From NCBI GenBank assembly GCA_023374025.1, contig SIJG01000013.1:216846-280845 (forward strand): a stretch of DNA of 64,000 bases. The letters are read 5' to 3'. Positions 37,500 through 47,230 of this stretch are shown in pieces. The translations under genes were made by a program, and so were the position numbers. The notes below the pieces were generated by a model that was not told the DNA's origin, searched no databases, and saw only the letters and a list, made by a program, of their open reading frames with translations. Position 1 is the first letter of the stretch, and every line of letters starts with the position of its first letter. Origin of the DNA: Heterodera schachtii. Lineage: Eukaryota; Nematoda; Chromadorea; Rhabditida; Heteroderidae.

Positions 37500-38415
37500 T
37501 TTAAATAAATTAAATATATAATAATACCATTTAATTACATTTGTTTCTTTGTTAGCACTGATGTATGGGAAATTTATATAAATTGTTTGAGGATTTGTAT
37601 AAGATGGCCGTAATTTTGGAACCCAAAATTGACTCAAACTTCTAATAATAAATATTTAAAAACTAAAATAGTGAAAAGCAAATTTAAAAAAATGAAAAAC
37701 ATGGAATTATGGCGAAAAATTTGAAGAAATAAACCAAAATAAAACCAAGAAACTTTTTTCCTTTTTGGGTATATTGTGAAAATTTTTCTTTTTAAAATTT
37801 TTTAAATTGTTTTCGAGAAAATTTAAACATAAAATATGAACGAAATCCCAAGGGATGTTTTAAAAGCTCTAAGCACTGCTGAGAAAAAAATACATTTTTA
37901 TTATTATATACCATTTATTTTACTTTTTTGAATTAGTCAAAAAAATTGCGATTTTTGTATAAATTAAAAATTCATTAAAAGCAAAAACAAAAATGTTTAA
38001 CGTTAGATCAGTTTATTTGTTGCAATGAATTTTGTTTGTGTATTATATGGAAGAATTTTAAATCAAGCGATAAAATTGCAATCCAAGCAAAAAGTTACAA
38101 ATTAAAAAAAGCAATATTCAAAATATCGTAAAAGTCGAGCAGCAAAAAGGATTTCTCTCTTACATAAAATGTTTATTAAATTTATGCACAAATTAGCTAT
38201 TGTTTTTATTAAATTTTCCTTTTCCATTTTATTAATTTTTTCTAACTCATTAAGTTTTCAAAATCTTCAAATTTTCCAAGCGATGAAAATATGTTTAATT
38301 TTTAACAAACAAGTTCAAAATGACCAAAAAATATTAAAGAATAATACAATAATATGAAGATAAATAATTTTATTGAAAAGAAAAGTTTTTTTTATTAAAT
38401 TAAGCGATTGCGCGT
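37500..38415. other. AT-rich intergenic
   Basis: No gene or repeat recognised. AATAAA signals near 37503 could serve the upstream secreted-protein gene. The frame at 38169-38357 is Phe/Leu/Ile/Lys-rich with no splice context. Confidence 0.4.
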
Positions 38416-38419
38416 AAAT

Positions 38420-38570
38420 AGGCCGAAAAAGGTCGGTTATGACGATCCAAGAAAATGGCGCGAATTGATTGGTCTCTGCTGAACGTAAATTGTTGAATGT
38501 GTTCATGAATTCTCTTTGTTCTGAAGACTACGAATCCATTTGGACAAAAATGAATCAAAGATTTGAATAG
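38420..38570 (+). pseudogene. Possible exon fragment with frameshift
   Basis: A GC-richer patch reads GYDDPRKWRELIGLC up to a TGA (about 38483); a shift of frame near there continues SAERKLLNVFMNSLCSEDYE through SIWTKMNQRFE to a TAG at 38568-38570. The residues look protein-like compared with the neighbouring AT-rich DNA. No signal peptide, start codon or family is visible. A short intron or a frameshift would both explain the change of frame. Confidence 0.3.
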
Positions 38571-38754
38571 GTAAACGTATGGCCTTTTACAAAAAAAAAA
38601 ATTTTAATAAAATTTTTTAAAAATATTTATTAGGCTAAATTTTTAAATTTTTGACCATGTAAAAGGTAATTTCAAACTGTTTTTAATGTATTTTTATATT
38701 TATTTGAAATATTTAATGATTTTCATTTAAGTAATTTTACATTATTTTGGAATG

Positions 38755-38895
38755 TTTTTTTTTATTTTTTGCGGCGCGCTTTATCCAAAGAGAATTTGGG
38801 AAACTGTTGGGAAGAGCAGTGCCGATAGGCGACGCCGGGAAAATCTTGTATTTTTTGATGCAAAATGTTAAGAAATTTTGTCAAAAAAGGCCAAA
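38755..38895. repeat. Dispersed hairpin repeat, copy 3
   Basis: GCAGTGCC-GATA-GGCGACGC (38817-38836) matches the hairpin of copy 1 (1463-1488), again with the GATA loop, and the flanks match too: GGGAA..GTTGGGA upstream and GTTAAGAAATTTTGTCAAAAAA downstream over about 130 bp. Confidence 0.6.
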
Positions 38896-38944
38896 TTTAG
38901 GTATTTTGAGCAAATTTTTCAAGAAAATTAAATATTTTTTTTGA

Positions 38945-39530
38945 GTCCGGCGGTGAAATATTAAAATATTTAAACTCATATTTAACCCATAAAAGTTTAA
39001 AATAATAAAAAGAAATATGATTTTATTAAATCACAAAAATGCCAAAAACAGAAAAATTTAATAAAATTAAACTCTAAATCAAATAACTAATAAAAAGAAA
39101 CACCAAATGATTGGATTGTTCCTTTTTATAATCAATTAAAAAATTTCTTTTTAAATTTGCATAAAAAAAGAAATAAATTATTTCTCGACAAAATAAATCT
39201 AGTTTCTTTTCTTTTTCAAAATGTAAAATTTCAAAAAAAATTTGCCAAAAGAAATAATTTTGGACCATAAATTCTGAAAAATTTGTAAAATTTATTAAAC
39301 GAACAGATTGCCCTTAGGGATCTGTGAAATAACAAAAAATCAAAAGATGGTAAATTTGAAATTATTTGATTGAATTTACATAAAAAGAAATAAATAGTTA
39401 TTTAAGAAAATTAAATTGGTTCATATATTTAAGAGTTTAGGTTTGAATGAGACTTGTTCATAATTATTTTATAAAAACTTAAAAATTCAAAAAAAATTCA
39501 CACATCAGTGGAAAACTACAACCACTGCCA
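38945..39530. other. AT-rich intergenic
   Basis: Nothing recognised. Frames at 39074-39268 (minus) are Phe/Leu/Lys-rich and unsupported. Confidence 0.4.
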
Positions 39531-39580
39531 CATTTCACCCATATAAAATTATTTGCCTAAATTTTTTTAAAAATAGTTTA

Positions 39581-40421
39581 TTAGTTCGTCTCCGGCTGTT
39601 CTTCCTCCGCCATGTCATCGCCTTCTTCACCGTCCATGGCATCGTCCTCAAGCTGTTCATCATATGCCAAATCCGTCTGCGCCTCCTCTGCAATTTCTTC
39701 GCCGGCATCCATTTCTTGGTTGCAGGCCGATTCATGGCCTCCGTCCTGTTCAGCTACAACTTGGGCACTCGACGGCTTTTCAGTCTCAACAGGCTCAGCT
39801 TTTGGCTTGGCTTAAATTGCCAAATTGGCACAATGCCATTTATATTATTTTGGAAATTTTATAAATTTACCTGCTGCTGGTGCCTTTTTGTCCTTTGTTT
39901 TGTCTAAATTCCGTTTTTTAAATTAAATTATTTTAAAATATTACCTTTCTTAGCGTCTTTCACTTTCCCTGCCTTCTTTGCCGGCTTTACTTTCTTGTCT
40001 AAATTTTGTAAAAAAATTTCCAGAAAATCTTTTCCACAAATCCAACTAAGCCTTTTTCCCTTTTCCGTCCTTTTTGCCCGCTTTTTTGGCATCCTTTTTG
40101 CCACCTTATTAATTTACTATTTAATACAATGAAAATATATTTAAATTCCTTACCCTTTGCAGCTTTTCCTTTTGCTGGGCTGGCACTCTTTGGCGATGCT
40201 TTTCCTTTGGCTGGCGATGCAACTGCTCCTTAAAATTTTAATTATGTTCTTGCTTCCAAAAATTATATTCACCTTTTTTACCCTCCTTCTTCACTGCTTT
40301 TGAATTAGCTTAAAAATTGAAAAATAATTATTTTTGTTTATTTTTTAATATTTTTATTACCAGTCTCCAAAATAACAGCCATCACCAGGCAAACCATGGC
40401 CAGGAAGAGAACGGTACGCAT
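39581..40421 (-). CDS. Secreted Lys/Ala-rich then acidic protein, 7 exons
   Basis: Exons on the minus strand: 40421-40361, 40308-40273, 40228-40154, 40104-40051, 39998-39945, 39903-39871 and 39810-39581. Every intron is in phase 1, and exons 2-6 (36, 75, 54, 54 and 33 nt) are multiples of three. The product is 180 residues: a signal peptide (MRTVLFLAMVCLVMAVILET), about 80 residues of Lys/Ala/Gly repeats like SPAKGKA and KKVKPAKKAGK (histone-H1-like, possible nuclear localisation), and a 75-residue Glu/Asp-rich tail ending EEEQPETN. Introns are only about 41-52 nt where traced between the Lys exons. The donor after exon 4 reads CT (40050-40049) where GT is needed. The stop codon overlaps AATAAA (TAATAAA). 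TATAAAAG lies about 80 bp upstream. Such secreted basic proteins occur among plant-parasitic nematode effectors; that role is inference. Confidence 0.75.
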
Positions 40422-40429
40422 TTTTATTA

Positions 40430-41640
40430 ATTTTTTATTAAATTATTAATAATTAATATTATTTTAAAAGTAGAATGAATTGTATGCGATCATTTATTTG
40501 CTTTTATATTCCTCGAATTTATAGACCGGAAAGATGCCAACGTAATTTCTTTTGCTTTATTTCGACATCTTTTAATTACATCATAATTTTTGCATTTCCT
40601 TTTTGTCTTGCCTCTAAAATGTAACATATAATTTAAAAAATAAATAACATTAAATTATTATGTCCCATTCTTTTTTGACGGATATCATAAAAAGAATATT
40701 GTTCAATTGCTGAAAAAATAGAAAAGATTAAACAATATATAATGAGGACGATCATTATTATCTCAATATTATTTTTTAATGAAAAAGCAGAGCAGAATGA
40801 AAACAAAAAAAGAAATGCTAAAATATTAAATTTTTAGGGTAATACTTTATTTTTTTGGTATTTTTTATCCGTTTACAAAAATAATTTAAAAAAGCGTTGA
40901 TTATTTTAGCATTTAAATATTTAACTTATAATTAAATTTCACTGAAAATTTCCCATTTTTAGGTTAAATTTAGCAAAAATTAATTATTGTTTTTAACAAA
41001 ATGCCAAAAATTTGAAGATTTTTTCATAAAATGTACACTTTTACATCATACGCAAAAATCACGATTTCCAAGTACAATCTTGGAAATAAGTACAGATAAA
41101 ATTTTTTAACAAATAATCACAAAAGCCGAAATCCAGTATGTACTTGTCATCCAATTACAAATCCGAGCCCTGATTTATTTACTGAATTCATTTCCTATTA
41201 ATAATTGGGAAACAGTTAATAAAAAAAGTAAAATCTTATCGAAAATTATTGAAACTAATAAAAACGCGAAAATATTAGAATTCCAAATAATAATCTAAAA
41301 TTTTTATTGTTAAATTGAATCAATTTAACTTCCTTTTGCTTTCTTTAAATTTTATCATTTTTGGGCCATATTTACTCATTTTTCAAAAAAAAATATGAAC
41401 ACTTGATTTAAATTTAATCTATACCAATTTAAAAGTTAATCATAATCCAACGATTTTATCGAATTTTTTTTATAAACGGATGAAAAAAAGGATAAAGTTT
41501 TGATCATAAATTCATAAACCGAAAAATAAAATGTATAAAACTATTGTAAAAATTCATTTTTTCTTTTTTTTCATTTCAATGTTCACTAAATATTCTTTGA
41601 TAATAATGATCATCTTTAATATAGCAATTTGTTTTTCTAT
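40430..41640. other. AT-rich intergenic with promoter of 40421 gene
   Basis: The first 100 bp hold two TATA-like boxes on the minus strand (TATAAAAG at 40508-40501 and TATAAAT at 40523-40517) upstream of the ATG at 40421. The rest is AT-rich without supported genes. Confidence 0.4.
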
Positions 41641-42628
41641 TTAATTGCCAAATTTAGCTTTGTATTTGCTTAATGATTTTTTTGGAAAATTTAAAATCTT
41701 TGCAATTTCATAATCTTTGAGTTTTGGATTGTATCTTTTGATTAGATAATGTTGTTTAATCTTTTCCATTTTTTCAGAAATTGAGTAAAATTTTTGCACT
41801 AAAAATAAATAAATAAATTTTAATCTCTAAATTTAAATTATTATTTTATAATATGAACCTTTTCTTGTATTTCCATTTACATGAAATTTTTTTGCCCATC
41901 TTTCAATCGTTCTATAATCAACTCTAAACATTTGTTTATTTTTTACTTATAATTCTTTCCATTCCTTATGCGAATGGTTTCCCATTTTTTAAATTCTTTT
42001 TTTATTTTAAAATATTTTATAACAATTTCTCTTTTTTCCTCAACAATTTTTCGATTTTTCTCAAAATAATCACTTTTTAATTGTTTCTTCCATTTATAAA
42101 TTGTTTTCATATTTACTCCCAACTGTTTTGCTAATATTTCTTTGCATTTTGTTCTTTTTCTATTCATTTTTTCATTTAATTTAATTTTTATTTTATCATA
42201 TAATTGACCGAATTGTTTTAATATTTTGCGTTTTTTCTCATCTGAGTAATTTCTTTGATCACTCCAAATTCTCTCTTCCATTTATAAATTGTACTTCGAC
42301 TTACACCAATTTTTTGAAATTTTTCTTTCAATTTTCATCCTTTCTTTTTTTGAATATTTCTTTTCCATTTGTTTAATTTTCTTTCGTATTTTATTGAATT
42401 TTTCCACAATTTCTCTTTTCTTTTTATCAATTATTTGAATATTAGAAATTTGTTCAAATTATTTCTCACGTAATAATTTTGCAATATTTTCTTCATTTTT
42501 TCCCCATTTTGTCCATCCATTTGACCAATTATTTCGTCAAAACTTTTTGCTTCATTTATCTTTCCGGCATAAATGTTTTCAATTGCATTATTGAAAATTA
42601 ATATTGAAAATATTGTTTTAATTTTCAT
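41641..42628 (-). pseudogene. Signal-peptide protein with repeated HTH modules, frame-broken
   Basis: Starts MKIKTIFSILIFNNAIENIY (signal peptide). Read through several frame changes it is a chain of about 60-residue Lys-rich units, each ending in a helix-turn-helix motif: IGVSRSTIYKWKREFGV, LAKQLGVNMKTIYKWKKQLK, FRVDYRTIERWAKKFHV and, after a 60 bp phase-1 intron (41858-41799), a final module IAKILNFPKKSLSKYKAKFG ending in TAA at 41641. The second module is the longest open part (42281-41943). The repeated T-I-x-x-W-K/A-K-x pattern is that of homeodomain-like/transposase-type HTH domains. Frame changes near 42480, 42345, 42250 and 41955, mostly at A runs, mean it has decayed or carries indel errors. 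It is divergent from the related locus at 43599. A secreted DNA-binding protein would be unusual. Confidence 0.6.
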
Positions 42629-42639
42629 ATTTCTGAATA

Positions 42640-43110
42640 AAAAGAATTAAAATGAATAAAAAATCTTTTTACTAATTGATTTATTCTTTATATTTATGCT
42701 GATTTATTGCATTGCTTCACTCAGCAAATTCTACTTGGTTTTTTATAATGATTTTTTTCCAAAATCTAATTAGGCAAAATCTCGAAAAATCAATATTTTA
42801 CTAATGATTTATTTTGCAGATTGTAAAATTATTTTTATTATTTTGAAGTGTGTACAACTTTCTAGTAATATTAACGATCATGCCATGGTTTCTGTTTTTA
42901 TATATTATTTTGTGCATATTTTATTGCATAAAAGCTCGAATAACAATATTTTGCAGGAGTTCAACCGCTGTCCGGTTAACCCTAATGTACGGCGGGACGA
43001 AAGTCATTTTCAATTTTTTTCAATTTTTCGTATCCCTTCTCGTCAATTTTCTACATTTGTAGTAGACACAACCGGACGCCATTGAGATTGTTTTGTAGAG
43101 CTCATCGAGC
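42640..43110. other. Spacer upstream of the HTH gene
   Basis: AT-rich at first, with a GC-richer part at 42955-43080. A frame at 42804-43085 crosses it but has neither a recognised domain nor conserved splice sites. No feature is supported. Confidence 0.35.
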
Positions 43111-43400
43111 TTTACAAAAAAACCGCTGGTACCGGCACGCTTAACTTGGGTTGGCCATCGACAGGGTCGGGGGCGAGGCTGAGGGTCCTTCGGCAGATGT
43201 GCCGGATCCATGACAGGCTCCAAGTGAATGGACCAAGAACCGGACCCAGCCTGGGCCCTTGAAAAACTGAACAAAAAATTGTTCTTAACCGGGCCGGTTC
43301 GGGTTCCGGATCAGGCACTTTTGGTGCCCCGAAAGTGGTGCGATCGGCTTCCGGAAAATGACCAATCAATCACTGAGTTTTTTTCGCATCGTCTCAGCAC
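43110..43400. repeat. GC-rich block ending in CTGAG...GTCTCAGCACG
   Basis: An abrupt GC-rich block between the two HTH loci. Motifs such as AACCGGGCCGGTTCGGGTTC recall the GGGACC elements. Its right end (43369-43399) resembles the end sequence at 1044-1076 inside the 551-1200 element: both read ATCACTGAG, T-run, then CGACTCACCACG or CGTCTCAGCACG. It is probably a compound of repeat fragments and may have removed the 5' exon of the plus-strand HTH gene. Confidence 0.4.
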
Positions 43401-43598
43401 GGAAATTTCAATTATGAATATTAAAAGCACATTGAAAATTAAGAATAATTAAATCAAATAAAAATAATTAATTTCGCCATAAAACTAATTTAAAAAAATA
43501 AATGAATTTCGGTTAAAGTTAAATAAAATAATACATAATAATAAATAACACTAATAAACCTAAACAAAAAAACAAAATTATTCAATCATATAATTTAG

Positions 43599-44396
43599 CG
43601 TATAAAGATGTCGTTAAAAATCTGAACGAATCTGGGAAATCAATTTCAGAATTCCCAACAATGCCAAAATAAACGAACACATATATAACGAAGATTTTGA
43701 TGCAGAAAAGGAAAAAGAAAAAGGCCAAAGATTGTATAAAAAAATGAATAATGAACAAAAGAAAATTATTGATTATTATTCAATTTAATTATATTTTTGA
43801 TCATCCAAAACTATCAAAATCGGAACAAAAATCATTTGGAGAAATATTTGGAGAAAAATGGGAAGAAAAAAGAAAGGAAGAACAGAAAAAAGAGAGATAA
43901 GTGGAAAATTCTATAAAATAAAAGAAAAAATAAATCAAAAAGGAAAAAAAATATTCGAATAGAGAATAGAGTAAAATTGAAGGAAAAATAGCAAAAAAAT
44001 TAGGCATAAATCGCAATAATATTTATGAATGGATCAAAGAATTGGGATTAAATCAAAGAATAAATAAGTGTTATAAATCAAAAACTGAAGAAGAAAAGAT
44101 TGAAATTATCAATAAATTCATTGAAATGACAAATGAATTCAAACAAAAAGAAATAAAATATTCGAAAAAAGAATGGAACAAAACTTATGCTGAAATTTGT
44201 AAGAAAATCGGAGTTAGCCTTTTCATAATTACAAAATGGAAGAAGCAATTTGGAATTCAATCTAAATTAAAGGAGAAAGAAAAAACGGAGAAAATGGAAA
44301 TTTATTGGCAAATAAAAAGAGAAAAACCGAAAATGAGTGACAAGGAAATTGGAAAAATGTTGAAAATTCATCATAATACCATTTTAAAATGAAAGA
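43599..44396 (+). pseudogene. HTH-repeat protein, second locus, 5'-truncated and frame-broken
   Basis: Begins after a TTTAG acceptor (43594-43598) with YKDVVKNLNESGKSI and runs, with several frame changes, through FDHPKLSKSEQKSFGEIFGE (about 43797-43860) and then three HTH modules: IAKKLGINRNNIYEWIKELG (43990-44050), ICKKIGVSLFIITKWKKQFG (about 44195-44255) and IGKMLKIHHNTILK followed by a TGA in place of the expected Trp codon (TGG). The longest open part is 44042-44392. The last module and its lead-in (YWQIKREKPKMSDKEIGKML) align with the end of the 41641 locus (HYLIKRYNPKLKDYEIAKIL), so the two are paralogues in head-to-head orientation. No signal-peptide exon was found upstream, where the 43110-43400 block lies. 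Confidence 0.6.
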
Positions 44397-44482
44397 AAAA
44401 ATTTCGAGATGGAATAACGGAGGAATGAAAATGGATTATACGAAGAAAACTTTTAACATTGCCTAAATAAATTTTTTATGAA

Positions 44483-44893
44483 ATGAAAAAGTCTTCACCG
44501 GGAAAATTTGAAAAAAAAATAGTCGAACGCAGAAAATTGGCGCAATTCTTTATTTGTTTTTTGTCTAAAGCCCATAATTTTTTAATATATAAAAATATCT
44601 ATACAACACATAAGCATTCGTTTAACAACAAAAATGTGGGCATTATTACCATCCAGGTAAAACCAATATTATATTTTTATTTGTCTCTTCCTTATTTGAA
44701 TTTGAAGAAAAAATTGCGCCACCGAAACAATAATTTTCTTAAGAATAAATTTTTTATATGTCTCTCAAAAGCCGATCAAACCGGAAAACAGAGAAATCCG
44801 GATTTATCAAAAAAAAAACACCGGTTCATATTTCCTAGCCTACCCGATCAGGTCTCTACTAAAAAATCCGATAATGAGACAAAAAAAAGATAA
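44483..44893 (+). CDS. Unrecognised 136-residue ORF
   Basis: The longest continuous frame of the window, starting MKKSSPGKFEKKIVERRKLA just downstream of the HTH remnant. It is Lys/Asn/Phe/Ile-rich with a central hydrophobic stretch (GIITIQVKPILYFYLSLPYL) and a polar tail. It has no recognised domain, no signal peptide, and several AT runs. It could be a chance frame in a moderately AT-rich region. Low certainty. Confidence 0.25.
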   Translation: MKKSSPGKFEKKIVERRKLAQFFICFLSKAHNFLIYKNIYTTHKHSFNNKNVGIITIQVKPILYFYLSLPYLNLKKKLRHRNNNFLKNKFFICLSKADQTGKQRNPDLSKKKHRFIFPSLPDQVSTKKSDNETKKR

Positions 44894-45135
44894 GAGTTTT
44901 TGGAGTCGCGAAAAGCGCAATTTCCGCACAGCCCAAGCAATAATTGTAATGCAAAAAAAACTATTAACAAGTCATTATCAACCAAAGAAAGGAGGCCCAA
45001 AAGACAAACAAATTGCATAAGCAACTATAAAATTGAAAATACAAAACAGAAAAAGAAATTTTAAAACAAAATGCACAAATAACGAATTCAAAAGACTACA
45101 AAAGTTCAGCTTGGCCAGCAGGAAATAAACGTTGT

Positions 45136-45235
45136 TATTTTGCAGTTAGTGCTAATTGATGGGAACAAATTATTTAATTACACTAATTAGTTAATCATTG
45201 TCAATTATATTTTGGGCCATACATAACAAATAAAA
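45136..45235 (+). repeat. Direct repeat with acceptor, copy 1
   Basis: About 100 bp from TTTTGCAGTTAGTGCTAATT to TTTTGGGCCATAC repeated at 45547-45646. In copy 1 the frame after the CAG closes quickly (NKLFNYTN stop). Confidence 0.7.
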
Positions 45236-45257
45236 AAGCTATCGTGGAAAAACGAGC

Positions 45258-45302
45258 TGGCGCCCAAACGCCAGCGCCCAAACACGCGCGCCCAAACACG
45301 TG
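45258..45302 (+). repeat. CGCCCAAAC tandem repeat
   Basis: Three near-tandem copies of GCGCCCAAAC in a GC-rich patch, the first forming the inverted repeat CTGGCG-CCCAAA-CGCCAG (45258-45275). Confidence 0.7.
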
Positions 45303-45445
45303 GGTCCCTTTCTAAAATGCCGTTTTAAATTAAGCCAATTTTTCAAATTGGCACATCCGACACCCATGCGACACTTTGGAATTTTACCATATATCCCTTT
45401 TGATCATTTGATAAGTTGATAAGGACGCCTTAACATTCCACCGTT

Positions 45446-45673
45446 TTGCCAAAAGTTTTTCGTTTTGTGCTTTCTGCTGGTGCTGTTGTACCAGAGGCTC
45501 GCCACTTTAATCAGATAAGAAAATCGGTATTTAAATTAGTTTGTTCGTTAATTTTACAGTTAGTGCTAATTGATGGGAGAGACCATTTTTATTACCCTAA
45601 TTTGTTAATACATTGTCAATTATGTTTTGGGCCATACTTAACAATTGAAAATCAAACATATGAAGCCACATAA
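45446..45673 (+). CDS. Unrecognised ORF, possible two-exon gene piece
   Basis: A 75-residue frame starting MPKVFRFVLSAGAVVPEARH; the second half (LVLIDGRDHFYYPNLLIHCQ onward) begins at a TTTTACAG acceptor-like site. It is the intact member of the direct-repeat pair at 45136 and 45547, suggesting a duplicated exon of which only this one stays open. A 42 bp intron (GTATTT...TTTACAG, about 45525-45557) is an alternative reading. Family unknown. Confidence 0.3.
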   Translation: MPKVFRFVLSAGAVVPEARHFNQIRKSVFKLVCSLILQLVLIDGRDHFYYPNLLIHCQLCFGPYLTIENQTYEAT

Positions 45674-45797
45674 ATTTAAATTTAAGTAAAAATTAAAAAT
45701 GATTTATAAACCTATTATCAGAAAACTTTTTAAGAGCGAGGTTCAAATTTTATTAATTTTAAAATATAATTTTCATTCATCAAATTTGTCAGCCTAA

Positions 45798-46887
45798 ATG
45801 ACTACTGCAATTAATGGCATTAATTGCCGTTTCAATTTCCGTGGTTTACGCTTTGTGATTTTGGCCCTGAGCACACTGTGCTTAACTTTCGGCATGTGTG
45901 GCACCGTTGTACTTCATATGACTGTAATTTGCATGAGAGAGGTGACGACGACAAATGGTGCCGAACAATTTAATTAAATTAAAAACAAAAATAATTAGTG
46001 CCTTAATCAATTGGTTTTTTCCGCCACCGAAATTCTCATTAGCAAAGAGAGGGCCAGTGAAATCAGAATTGTCATTAATATGTGAATCCTTTTTTCTCTC
46101 TTTAATTCCAAATTTATTATTTTTTTAAAATTGTTTTTAAAATAATTCAAATATTTATGTTTTCGTTTTCACTTTGCCTCAGCAACTTCCTATTCGGCAC
46201 CGCTGTTCTCTTTTGCTGAAGAGGGTTGGCTGTTCTCGGCACTTTACCTCGGCACTCTGTTGGGCACAATTCCAATTGGCCATCTGTGCACTTTGGTCGG
46301 CTTTCGGCGCACATTCACTGCCTACGGTATTCTGAACGGACTGGGTACGGTGGCGGTGCCATTGGCGGCCCAATTTCTCACAAAGCCATTCAATTTTATG
46401 GCCATATTTGGCGCCCGGTTCTTCCAAGTGAACTTTTTATTTATTTATAATTAAATTTTTAATTTTTTGTTTAGGGATTTAACCTTTCAATTTCAATGGT
46501 GGCCATTGGTAATATGATGTGTAGGGCTCCCAATTATATGCACATGCATATTTTAAAAAAATGTAAATTTATGGCAAAAATAGTCAGAAAATAGAAAATT
46601 CTCCATTTCTCTATGTGCATATTTTGCGATTTCATGTGCATATTTTTGGGAGCCCTAATGATGTGCTAATTAAGTGTGATAATGAGCGTAATTAAATGGT
46701 CCACATTTCGCAATTATGCTTAAGCCACAAAATAAGTCGTTAAAGGGGGGGGGGGGTAGGGAAAGTAAGGAGAAATATGTAAAAAGCCGCTTTTCATGTT
46801 TTAATAAATTAAGAAACAATTAGCAAAAATTGGAGCACGTTGAAGGAGATGACTTTGTTCATAAGCATTCTCTCCATTCATTTTCAG
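45798..46887 (+). pseudogene. MFS transporter (SLC17-like), 5' four exons only
   Basis: Exons with matching phases: 45798-45957, 46183-46427, 46475-46518 and 46824-46887, about 171 residues. It starts MTTAINGINCRFNFRGLRFV, with a first membrane segment and TVICM, then EEGWLFSALYLGTLLGTIPI, GFRRTFTAYGILNGLG, GARFFQGFNLSISMVAIGNM and NWSTLKEMTLFISILSIHFQ, which follow helices 1-5 of the anion/cation symporter (SLC17) branch of the major facilitator superfamily. Full-length members have about 450-550 residues and 12 helices; the remaining exons are absent and foldback elements and the 4.2 kb repeat follow. Weak leftovers (CTTGGCCGTATG at 46999; ATGCATCAGGG at 47048, near the expected MPxSG) hint at decay. 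A 136 bp MITE sits at the exon 3 donor. Truncation looks real within this window. Confidence 0.75.
46514..46665. mobile_element. 136 bp hAT-type MITE at a splice donor
   Basis: The element runs 46522-46657 with inverted ends TAGGGCTCCCAA and TTGGGAGCCCTA, extended inward by TATGCACA / TGTGCATA motifs, flanked by the perfect 8 bp duplication ATGATGTG (46514-46521 and 46658-46665). The duplicated bases contain the exon 3 splice donor of the transporter (ATGAT/GTG), so a usable GT exists on both sides. Confidence 0.88.
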
Positions 46888-46889
46888 GT

Positions 46890-47230
46890 GTTCTTTTTGG
46901 AAATAATGTTTTTTAATTAAAAAATTAAATTTTCAAAAATATTCTAAATTTAAAATTTTAATACTATTAAAAAGAGGTTAGTTGGCCTTTTTAGCTTGGC
47001 CGTATGTAAATTTACGAGTCACATAATATTAATTTTATGCCCGAAAATGCATCAGGGAAATTAGGTACTTAAAAAAAGGTACTTTAGCAATCATTAGTAT
47101 GTAGCAGGAAAGTTGATCGTTTCATTTTTTCGTAGAAAAATAATAATAATTTTGATTACTTCTTTTTTACAAGAAACATGCAGCGCCTTTTGGCTAAACC
47201 TCCTTTTTTTTGATTTTTTGCCTTGGTTCG
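46890..47230. other. Spacer after the transporter fragment
   Basis: AT-rich DNA with only possible relics of the next transporter exon near 46999-47066. A G12 run lies upstream at 46745-46756 in the preceding intron. No other feature. Confidence 0.35.

Noticed and set aside
43020..43452. Overlapping Pro/Arg-rich frames on both strands
   Set aside because: Lie in a GC-rich repeat-like block; no splice signals, domains or consistent frame.
46179..46454. Minus and alternate plus frames over transporter exon 2
   Set aside because: Exon 2 is fixed by its MFS motifs and phase; the others are shadows.
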